Shown here one piece after another: positions 23,362-35,300 of a DNA stretch of 64,000 nt; positions within the stretch are counted from its first letter, which is position 1; every line of letters begins with the position of its first letter. Source of the stretch: Branchiostoma floridae (Eukaryota > Chordata > Leptocardii > Amphioxiformes > Branchiostomatidae); assembly GCF_000003815.2 (NCBI RefSeq), contig NC_049982.1, positions 27,534,648 to 27,598,647 of the forward strand, read 5' to 3'. Below the pieces are notes generated by a model. The model was not told the DNA's origin, ran no database searches, and worked only from the letters and a program-made list of their open reading frames with translations. The position numbers and the translations under genes are program-made.

Positions 23362-26300
23362 GTGAGCAGCTATGTGCAATATTCCAAGTACACATGTGCT
23401 TGAAACTACGGATGGTTTTTAATCAATTTTTTTGTCTATTGAATCATGAAGTACCATTTGCGCCCCGCTCTATAAGACTTTAGTAACACAATGGCAGTTA
23501 GTTTGAAGTTAATCAGCAATGATCGTTAGTTTTATCATGGCTAGATTTTATTTGATCGTTGTTGAATTTCAAAACATGTATTTATGCATCAATGTTAAAC
23601 TTCAGTAATCATTAATCTTGTATCATTGTCAGACAATCATGTCACTGATGCCGCAATTCATGTGTATTAATCATTTCATATTTGATATCATATGCCAAGT
23701 CGATCAGAAATAAATCTGAATCTGAAATTGGTAGTAGTTATAGTTCATAGTGCAAATTGCCATCGACACGGTTTGTTTGAGAATATAGCTAATCGTGATG
23801 AGAGAGTTGTGATAACGGCCCATTTATTGTAGTTTTAGAAACACCCCTCAAGCTACTGACATAACAGTGGTAGTTCACACAAACTTTAATACCAGGGACA
23901 GGCACAACGATTGAACTATGCACACAATTAAGTAGACAGGGACAGGCACAACAGTAGTATAGTACTAGGACAAACATTAGTGATAGTGTGTACAACATTC
24001 AGCACCAAGGACAGATGCAAACATGTAATAGTAGAAGTCTTGCGGAACACTCACAAGATTTTCCGTTGCGATCTCCTATTCTTCAGGTGTGAGTAAACTT
24101 GTTGGCCTCGTCAGTGTCGCCGAGAAAGGTTTCTTGCAGTTGCGTCTTGAGGTGAATGAAGAAGGCGGCCATGCCTCCATGCCAAGATCCGAGTCAGCCA
24201 TAGGTAAGGCTTAGCAAGTAAACTTTATGGATAACATCCTCTACAGACTTAAGAAATAGCCAGATAGGGTGAAAAAAAAACAAGATGGGTAAGAAAAACG
24301 AGATAGCTAAATGTTTTAGATAGATACCGTAAACATTGTGACGACAGTTGAAGCGACGAAACATATCAAAGCTAACAGGGCATTGATTCATGTATTCAAA
24401 AAGTGCACTAGTATCGATCGGGGTAGACTTACAAGTATCACTTACCAACATGGCAACTACACTCATGACCCATATTGATGCCTCTTTTACTATTCAACTA
24501 GTTTCACTTCTATTGCAGTTACTACGGTCATGGCTACACAGCATATTTGCCCATTTTGATACTTTCTCGTCACGTTGACCAACACCAAAGAAGAAACAAA
24601 TTCTTGTTTTTTTTCCCTGAAATCAGACGAAAATCAATGAGCTCACTGATGTTATCAATTAAATTTACTGGCTGTTGCCTAAGTACAAATGTATAGTTTC
24701 GATTGATTTGATTCTTCAAACTTACTGCCGCTAAATGACCCTGGCCTATTCACCTAGACATCGAAGTCAAATCTCAGCCCAAGCGTGCATCATCTTTTAT
24801 GCCATGCTTGATTGTTTTACTTCAGGAATCCTATCCAAAGCCATCAGTAAGCTTGAGAACAACCCACACCCTAGCATGTTCGGCACGGGTCCGGAGACCA
24901 GGTGTGAAGCTAAATCGATGCGCCGCCAAATACGTGAGAGGTCAGGTACTGCGGCTGCGCACTGCAGGGTAAGAGCAAGTATTTCGCAGCGGGGATTACT
25001 ATGGCAACGACCTTTGTAGAAGCTAGCAGATGTTTTGTATTAGCCGATTCGACAATCCTGTAAATAGAAGAACCTATTTTCAACAACTTTTGTTGTTCAA
25101 AATTTATCTGGCTATTCCACAATTCAACACTATATAGATAAATATATTTTAAGGGAATATTTTAAATGAGCCATATGCCTTTGTTGATTTTATGGGATTG
25201 AAAATTGGGACACTCCATAGAGACCCCTCAGGAATTCTAAAGATAATGATATGCAGCGGGAAATTATGGCTGTGTGGGCACGCAGCACAGCAGCAACTCA
25301 GTCGTAGTGTCGCGATATTAGCTTAAGTACATCAGAAACGGGCACAAGAGGTTATAAAAACATAAGTTTGTGTCATTGTTTGGCTAGCAAAGCGTGTAAA
25401 AATGAGCAAATTAGGGCCAGTGTCTGATGACAAGATCGCCATTTCTGAAAAATGGCGGAACAGGACTGTGAAGAACAGGACGGTCGCGGGGGAAATAAGC
25501 CTATGGCCGAATCGAGACGGCCTTTGTACCAGGTACCTGAGTACAATATATTATTCCTTTAATATGATGTTGTAACCTACATATGAAATGTGCACTGCAG
25601 GGGAAGAGCAAGTCGTGTTTGGCGTTCGGCTCGGAATCTAGAGATGGATACCCGCCGTGCCCTTGGGAAAGGCACATAACGTTAAAAACACACGACTTTC
25701 CTCACTTCCAGGAGTAAAAAAAGATGGGTAAATGACTTCGGTCGGAGAGGTAAAAGAAAATACTATACTTAAACTTCTGTCTGTACTGTGTATGAGGCAA
25801 CGCTTTATCTACAAAATGTATCTACCGTAGTATTTGTCACGGTTGTTCCTGTTTTACGTCTTTTATTTCGCTAGACCACCTTGGCTAGACGTTACTCTCC
25901 AAGCAGAGGTTAGGCTCCGGCTGTTCTTTTTAAACGTTTTTTTAGTCGTTTTTCTCGGGCTTTCTATTTTGTATTGTAAAACCACAGCAGGAGCCTAACC
26001 TCTGCTTGGAGAGTAGCTAGACGTGGCTCTTAGTACTGAGTAACACATGGTTGACGTCTTTGAGTCAGTAGTCTCTGTTGGCATTGAACTCTTGGTGCCT
26101 TATCTACCTATACTGTAGGCTTCGGTTCAAGAAGTACAAACACTCTTAACAACGAGAAAATATCCAGAGAGTTTTGCAGAGCTCGACCCCTCAACCAAGA
26201 GATCACGGATGCACACCTTACAAACCTACTCGAAAAAGTTTTTCCTAGATGAAAGTAAGTACTCAACCCATAACATAAAAATTCCAATAATTTGTTATGG

Positions 26301-29300
26301 GATCTTGTCGAATGGCATGTAAGTGTATGACTTTTGTGGCTGGATGTTAAAACATAATTAACCTCAGGTAGAATGCATTGTTCTTGTTGTTCTTGCTTAA
26401 GGTCTATTATCATAAAGGCAGGTGATGTTGACCGATCAGAGGGCCCCACGTCATGTTCGTTATGATGCGTTATTCACCAGTCATTAGCAAAATAGCCTAA
26501 TTAATGACCACTTGACAATAACATTATGCAGAGCAGTAGAGCCTTTTTGCCAACATTTGTACTAGTAGCACATTTCTTCAATGAAGAGAATTATGTACGT
26601 CTTCACATAACCTATTATTCTGCGTAAAGTACGTATTTGAAGACTATTCTTTATTGCATGTTCATGCCCGTAGGCTAATGCACAATGGACCACATGTGGT
26701 CTAATCATCGACTAACGGATGATTATTTATTTCTCTTTGAGAAGGGTTGACAGTCTTGGTTTACAATTCTGCAGTTCTTGATTTGAAATTTGCCAATAAT
26801 TTCTTTCAAAGTTAAAGTCAAAGTTTTTTTTTTGTTTGATCCGGATTTGCTATGGATTGTAGAAGTGAACAAGCCATGTATCATTTGACAGATCTTCTTG
26901 ATGTGCCAAATTGGTTTTTTTAATCAAATGCAAACCGCACCAACACAAGCGAACTTGGACCGGAAGGAAAAATTAATATAATTCATGCCACCCCCATTGT
27001 GTAAAAGTGCAATCGTCTACCTACATCCTGGGTATGCACAAAATGGCACTGTATATACATATTAGTCACATATTGCATCTGACATTTTAGGTGTCTTGTA
27101 TTAAAGATGCATGTACTAGTACAAACTGTACATTGTTAGTAGTGGATAAAATTACATTGTGTAGACATTGCTTTTAAAACAAACCTGTTATTCCCATGGT
27201 CAGAGGTGTGCAGTGCATTCATGATCATGATGTCATGTAATTCTTGTATTTGCAGATTGACACTTGCCTTGAATGTCAAAGAACCTCCAAGATCAAGACC
27301 ATGTGCCCAGAGCTGAAGCCAATCTATGTAAGTTAACACATCAAAATGATTCAATGATTGGATGCCCTGAATACACTGAGTGACAGACAAGGAATTATAA
27401 CTCTTTTTGACATCCTTGGTGCAACCAACATTTAGTCGTGACCTTCCTCAGAACAATTTATTCATGTTGGATAAGGTACTTGCCCGCAGCTGACAACCAT
27501 GAAGCCTTACCACTGCGACCAGCACCAGTATATGTACAGTACAGTACATATGAAGGCTGCCAGACATTCGGCGACTGGACTTAAATCTTGAGCAAGAACA
27601 TAGTTCATGGCATGACACATATATCAATGTATCCTCTGTGAAAATTCAAGCGTCCGAAACTGCCCGGACGGTGTCTACAAGCGTCCAATGGCGTCCGAGC
27701 GCGTTTCAGACGTTCTGGACGCGTTCATTGCGGTCCGAAACGGCCGCGGACACATCGTGAGCGTCCGTGCCGTTCTGTCAGTTTTTATGGTGAACGCCCG
27801 AACGGCTGAAAGACCTTCCATTGCCGTCGGAGACGGCCACTGATGGGGCTATAAAATACTTAGTCACCCGACGCCGGCAGACGGCTGCGTCTTTTCTTAT
27901 GATCCCCACGGGAAACATGACGTTTTAACTTCTGCACATGCGCCAATTTCAGCGGGTGAATTCGAATTTCAGACCGTTGAACACTCCGGCGGTTGCAGGA
28001 CTTATGTTCAGAAGGTGACTATTTCTGTGGATTTCATGTCCGTTTGTTAAATTTTGCGCACTTTTGGACCAAGGACTTCACGTCTAGACGTAGCAGCTGA
28101 TGTTTGTACGACATTGTGCTGAGGTTGGGTTTACGGCGATGACTGTATCCGTTATTTATACTAAAAAGAATGTACAAAAATTATTTGTCGTGCGCCGACA
28201 AGGGGGAAAAATTATACTACTTACTCGAAGCAGCAAACCTTGGACAGCAGAAATCACACATGTGACAGACGTCAAAAGAAGCAGCGGTTCTTCCGTTAGC
28301 TGATTGTCGATACTTTGCAGGCGCCGGTAAGTGAATACTTCGCATTTTATTCTAATTTTTTGTACATTCATCTGTTGCAAAGTTTACCGACGACTTGTTG
28401 TTACGGGTGCCCTCCCCACATACGCGAAGAAATGATAAAATTTAGGATCTTGTTTTGATGCCACAAAATAAAAAGAATTATGAACACGTTGTAGAATACT
28501 TGTAAAAAATATCTGTTGTTTCTATTAAGAATGATAATGCTGTTAAAATGTAGATTTAGACAACAGATAATGAGATAGCACCTACCGATTTTGCCGGTGC
28601 CAATCAAAATCTTAGTCGGCTCTTCCAACTACTTGGGGTTAGGAACTTATGAAACGGAAGACTTTATTTCGCTACCTCGAAATAAAAAAAATGACTTATG
28701 ATCTTTGTAGAAAATTTAACGTTATTTCACATTTATATATCCAGTCTTTAGCAACTACTGGTGCAATTAAAATTTACGATAGAAAATTTCAAACGTCCTG
28801 TATTTACCCTTGATGTTATGTGGGCTCGTCCATTCTGATGTAACGTGTCGGCACGGCGGCACAAAAAGCCGCGGACACGATTGAAGGCCGGATTGAATTT
28901 CGTACATGTAGCAAAGTTGATTAAACGCCGCGGAGTACGTGTAAACAATTTACGAAGAGATTTGTTCAAGTTGTGTTTGATTTTAGCTAAACCTGACGGC
29001 CCGGTGGTGGGTGGTCTTCTACAATTCACTGCCTGGCTGAATATTTGTTTGTTTGGTATGTGGCAACGCTTGTCCCAACAGGCCATAAAATTATAGCCGT
29101 GACCGGACGGCGTCAGAAACGGCGTCCGGGCAGCCGTCTACGCACGTTCCAAATTACTAGTAAATGCACCGGCCCGTTATGAGTTTCTACCGTACTGCCT
29201 GACTAACTAAAACTGTGTCTTGAAGAAAAAATATTTTGCTAGGAGTTTGGCCCAGATATTAACCTTTAATAATATAGCGATGACAGCCTCTTGGCCTTTC

Positions 29301-32300
29301 ATTCCATTTTCTGTCGAATTTTACGATCTGTACCCCCCGTGGGAAGGCGTGGTGGAGGCTACCGCCCGTACCAGCGGCTTGGATTACGCCGTTTATGCCC
29401 GTCGCAGCCGGCGTCCGATCCGTCCCAGCAGCCTGGATTACGTCATTTACGTCCGTCGCAATCGGCGTCTGGTCCGTCCGCAGAGACGTCTGTTCCCAGC
29501 GGGGGGCCCGCCCGACGGAGCGCGGGAGCGTCCGGCTGCCCGCTTTCAGACGCCGTCTCGGACGTCCCGAACGTCCGACCGGACGCGTCTAAAGTGCCAA
29601 TCTAGACGCGTCCAAGCGTTTGTTATGCCGTTCGGACCGTCTTGGACGTTTCGCCGGGCGTTCAAAAGCCCGTCCCATGCCGTCCGCCGCCGTAACCGTC
29701 CAAAGCGTCCCAATAATTTAAGACGCCTTGGACGGTTGTCGCAAACGGCGTTTCGCCGTCTGAGACGCTTGAATTTTCACAGAGGATTCTTTTATAAAAG
29801 TAGTATACTGTCTTCTTGCATAAAATTTCTTTTTGTGGATCTTTCAATGCTGTTCCAAAATTTATTCAATTGATCTTTCGATGCTGTTCCAAACCACGAC
29901 TGCCTGTTTTCCAATTTTTTTTAGGTGATTTTGGGTCCTCTTCCCATTTTGTCTGGGCAGTAACCTCTAAGTGTGCAACCTCACTTTATAAGCGACCCCA
30001 TGTGACTACTTTTGGTGTTTGTTCTACTTTAATTGAGAAAACACTAATACGGTAGATGCACCACAATGATCTTAATTCCTTTACTAAGGCTTGGCATATT
30101 AATGATGCAGTTTAAACCAACCCATGATGTCTTACATTTTGTTCATATGTTACAGACTTCAGAGCCTTGGGAGCTCGTTGGAATCGACCTTATTGGGCCG
30201 TTCAAGACCTCTCCAAGAGGTCACAAGTATGCCGTTACAGCAACTTGTTTGTTCACAAAATGGGTTGAAGCCGAGCCTATAGCGGACAAGAGTGCTAAGA
30301 GTGTATTCTACGCCCTCAACAGATGGATTCATAGGTGGGGCGCACCAAGGAAAATTCTCACCGACCAAGGTTCAGAATTCAATAACCAGGTAGGCTGGAT
30401 AACGAAATTTGAAATTATAATTGGGTTAATTCTAACATCAGGGTGTACTAATATAGAGTTACTGTAATGCTTGAGCCAAATTTTCAACGGCTTTCTTGGT
30501 GTCTGATGACTTATTGTGTGCTTAGTGAACTATGTAACTCAAAAACTTTTAGATAGACAATATAAATAAAATCTTTTCTGTACAATTGTACTTTCATGAT
30601 GGGACAAGTGAGTTCTAGAAAATCGGCCAACCCCATGAATATGACATATTTTGGGTTTATTATTTTCAGCATTTAAATGAGATGATCTATGAGAAGTTCA
30701 ACATTCGCCACTTGGTTACATCCGCGTACCATCCACAGACGAATGAAAGGACAAATGGCACTATAAAACGCCATCTATCAAAGGTATCTATTTCACTGTT
30801 AACTAGAACATTACCTGCAAGATAAATGTGGACTTTAGATAAGTGTGGACTTATAGATATTGTATACTATGTTTTAGCCCGTTAAAGATGATACTTTTTG
30901 TTACTTACTAGTATTATCTTCACTTTGTAATTAACCTAACAAGGATACAGTGACTATGAAACTTGATAATTCTTGGCAATGAATAGTCCTCCTAAACTGA
31001 TCTGATGTACACAGTGCATAAATTGAACAAAAAAAATGATTTGATATGTATGTATGTAATGATGATTTCACAAAAGTGACAGTGACAAACATGAGATATA
31101 TCTTTTACCATTTGTTGCAAAACTTTAATGACATGCATGTATGTTGCAGATGGTAAATGATGCCCAAGATGACTGGGACTTGTATCTTGACAAGGCGTGT
31201 TGGGGTATCAGATCATCGTTCAACGAGTCAACTAAAACGACACCATTTGAGGTGATTTTTTAATTCAATCTTAACATGGGTGGCTTTTGTTTGTCTGATT
31301 TTTAAGGTGGCCTACAAAAACAGTAAACATTATGGGGAAACAAATGTGAAAGAAGATTTAAGACAATGCTGAACACATGTATGCGGAAAAATGCTGTTGT
31401 GTACAATTCCGAATCAAACAGGACCACTGAGTCACATATGATCTAGAAATCAAAGGTCATAAACCATTACAGGTCAAGCTTCATATGAGGTGAGAGATGT
31501 ATCATACCTGAATCTTTTTTGAACTGAATAAGCATTGAAATTTGTCTTACGTTTAATGTAGAATACGGCTTATAATAAGTATTTGTATCAGCCTGGCGCC
31601 ATGTGTATATGAAAGTTCTTAGCTAAGTATAGTGTGACCAGAATCTGAAAGCCTTCACAAATATATCTTAGTCTGTCTGTCAAGGTCTTGGGACTCTAGT
31701 TGTGTATACAACAATTATTAAGTAAACTTCACCTTCCAAACTAAGTTTGGAAGGTCAAGTTTACTTAATGATTGTTGTATACGTGAAAAAATGTTTATGG
31801 CAGAAAGTGGTGTATATATTATATTGTCATTGGGGTCCTGGCCTTTGTTACATTTGGGAAACCAATTTGCACAGGTGATGATGATTCGGAAACCACGTTT
31901 CCCATCAGAACTACTGGATGAATCTGATGAAGATGACCCAGTCTTCCCTGATGCTGACCCTGCTGCGGTTGCTGAGTACGTCAGGCACAAACAAGGTCAA
32001 CAAGCAGTGTTACACAAACAGGTAAATATATATATAATACAAGACGTTGTATTCTTGTCACCTAAAGTACCAGCCTGATTGCGAGTTGGATCGCCTGAAG
32101 GCTGATCTGACCCGTGACATGGCTGTGAATTTTATTCACTGTCACAAAAAAAACACATTTTGGTGCAAAATGAGATGGAGAAATGATCTCAGTGTTCTCA
32201 AACCAAAAATTGTTACAGCGGCAAATACAGCCAAATAAATTTCCTCCTGTGGGTACCCTGTGTGATATTCAAAATACAATGTACACTGAGTTGTATTTTA

Positions 32301-35300
32301 TCTGTCTGTTGTTGCCTAATAATATTATTCTTCCATGTAGGTGGATCACAACAACATTGTTGCCAAAGAAAAGCAGAAGAAATACTATGCCCGTAAAAAA
32401 GCAAAAGGTTTCAAAGCATTTGACTTTCATGTTGGACAGCAAGTGAGCCGGGCCAATCCCAAGAAAATGGGCGACAGAAAAGGAGATAGGTTAGGGCCAG
32501 ATTGGCTACACGGATTCACCATCACCAACATATGCGGCAACCGCGTTCAGCTGAAGAGCAACACAACAGGTGGGTTCATGATTTATGCATCATCATCATC
32601 ATCAAGTTCAAAATTTGAAGGTATTATGATGGGAAAGGTAGTAGCTAGTGCTAATGCAGAGATTGGCTTGCTCTGGCTATAGGCAATATAAGCCTTCAAG
32701 AACATTATGCAGGGCTCGAAATACTACCTGTATATGCAGGTTAGTGCTGTAAAATTAGAGCTGTGCAGGTATTTCTGGTGTCTACCTGCACCTAACCTGC
32801 ACTGTACTATACGTCCTATTACGTAAGGTGTACACAGATTGTTATTAGATGCATTGACTGTTAGAAATAACAATGATAGTACTTTTCTTGATTTTGGTTA
32901 TCAATATTGAGTATTAATCATCCTTGTCCTGTTCATCCGTCTTCCTTAACATGCACATTTGATAAGTATAATGTTATACTCTGCTTGTACAGGTAAAGTG
33001 CTAAAGTCTTAAATTTTTCAATCACTCATTGTGCAACCCATGTGCACTGGCTTCTGTTGTATTACCGTCAAGGACTGATTTTGGATATAGAATCTTTAGT
33101 CATTAAAATTTCTCTGAAATTTATGAATCCTAATATTTCTCTGAAATTTATAAATCCCAATATGTTCTATCTCTAATCTAAGGCAACTGTAGTCTTCGTT
33201 ATTTGTATCACAGCTCACATTTAACACAAGCAAGCAAAAAATGTATATGTAGTATTCTATTTTGACAAGCACTTTTTGTTTTCTGACTACAGAAGGCTAA
33301 CTATGAAGTCATGGTCCTCCTGCCAGAGGCCCTGGCTGCAATCTACAAGGAAAGGAAAGGCCTAGCCACAATTGAGGAGGCCAGGGAACATATTTGGTTA
33401 GCCGGTTTCCAGCTAGACCTAGATTAGAAGTTTGAGTAGTCTTTTGTTTGTCTTTGAGACCTAGTATTCCTGTGTTGTTGACAATGTACAACATATACAT
33501 GTATATTCAAGAGTAAGACTAAGATTGATTTGGTTGAAATGTGGTCATGAGTTTTCCCTATGTTGTTAAAGTCTCACAATGTACTAACTAAATATGCAAG
33601 ACATGATTCACTTGCGACATGACTTTGACAGTCCCACTGAGTATTCCCTATGTTTTTTAATGTACAAGATATCTATCCAAAAGACAAACTAAGTTTTACA
33701 GTGTGCCAGAGTGATACTGTTTGATTTTGTAGAGTTCATTGGATATGTAACAAGAACTGTTTTGTTCACTTTCACTTTCTTTTTCTTGCCTTCACTTTGT
33801 TTTTGGAAAGTTTAGATTGTAATTTGTAGACTTAAATTGCTTTTTTATTTCTTGTCTCCAACCAGAGAGAAACATGTCTTTCAGGACCTGCATGGTTTAA
33901 TAATTGACTATATTTCCAAAATTGGCATCTGATACACATTTTGTAAGTCTAGGATGTGTACATAGCATGTTTTGCACATGGACAGCCCACCCAGTCTTGT
34001 ATCTCAACTGAAGTATTATATGCTTTCTGTCATTTGGGAGACAATATGTAGTCTATTATTATAATTAGTGAAACAACCAGAGGGGCGAGTAGAACAGAAA
34101 GAAACAACATCCCGACTCCCGGGATTCGAACCCGCGCCGAACCCGGGCAGCCGGATCACAAATCGGACGTGCAAACCGTTCGGCCAAAAGGCTTAAGCCG
34201 TTAGGCGTCTTCGGTTTAGCAGTCCTTGAACACCACTGTTACACTACTCCCCCTTTTTTTCAAGATTCGTCCTCGAATCTCCGAGTTCGACATCCCTGTG
34301 TGGCACATACTAGCCTGTTACTCACAGGGCCGGCGTGGGAACCAATGAAACAACCAGAGGGGCGCGTAGAACAGAAAGAAACAACATCCCGACTCCCGGG
34401 ATTCGAACCCGCGCCGAACCCGGGCAGCCGGATCACAAATCGGACGTGCAAACCGTTCGGCCAAAAGGCTTAAGCCGTTAGGCGTCTTCGGTTTAGCAGT
34501 CCTTGAACACCACTGTTACATTAGTATTAGCCAGACTCAGAGTCATGATTTTATCAACTGTGTTAACTTTGTGAATCAATCGATGTAAAGTGGAAAAACT
34601 CCAACCACAGTTCTGACAAAGCAATAAAACAAGTTGACAATAATTCTTGGTCCTAAGTGTGTGTGTGTTTTCAGAGGATAATGTATAGTGTCCTTCGTAA
34701 TGTGCTGAACGTCATATTCAAAAATGCATTTCAGGTAGAATTTCGACAGTAAACTTTATTATACTCTCCGTAACTATATACATAAAACGGAAAAGAAAAT
34801 AGAACAAAACACATTGTGCCCATACTAGATATGATACAACATGATTGAAATATGATCACATTGATATCTGGGCTGCAACTGAACTGCTTACAAATGCTCT
34901 GTTTCTCAGACCGAATTAGGTGCTATGTTCACTGAGGCTAAAGGTCAGAGGTGACCTGTAAGCATTCAATACGATTTCAGCGCTAAAATGAATGACGTCA
35001 CCTTTTTTTCTTTTGTGAATTGTCTGTAATCTAGACAAATATAGCTTTTAGTTGATAACATAAATAATTAAAATATTTTTAGTAATTATTGAATTTATGT
35101 CACTATTTAGCCGAGCAAAATGTAATTGCCATATTCGAAACCCCCATGCGCACCCTACATCTCAGGTATTTGGCATGGCGCATAAATTTGGCGCTTGTAT
35201 CTGCCAAATCCATGCTTGCGCATGGATTTCGCCAACGCAGGGATTTAGCTTCACACCGGATGTTGGAGCACGTTGCCACGGAGATGACCCTACCCTATCG

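Noticed and set aside
25402-25535. Possible first exon of the integrase-derived gene (ATG at 25402, donor-like accag|gtacct)
   Set aside because: The open frame is only about 44 codons, it does not resemble a known N-terminus, and the phase to 26119 does not fit (two leftover bases against phase 0).
29220-29873. 217-codon Arg/Pro-rich open frame, plus overlapping frames at 29291 and 29395
   Set aside because: It lies in the CGTCC-rich subterminal array of the inverted-repeat element. The Arg/Pro/Ser composition follows from the repeat, and no domain is seen.
34100-34200. tRNA gene suggested by ggttcgaatcc and tggccgaacgg on the minus strand
   Set aside because: The acceptor-stem sequences do not pair and the unit is duplicated with long flanks, so it is a tRNA-derived repeat, not a tRNA gene.
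35089-35240. N-terminal part of a 189-codon frame before PM20D1 exon 4
   Set aside because: It precedes the acceptor gccaacgcag and does not match PM20D1. Joining exon 24901 at 35241 restores the family sequence.
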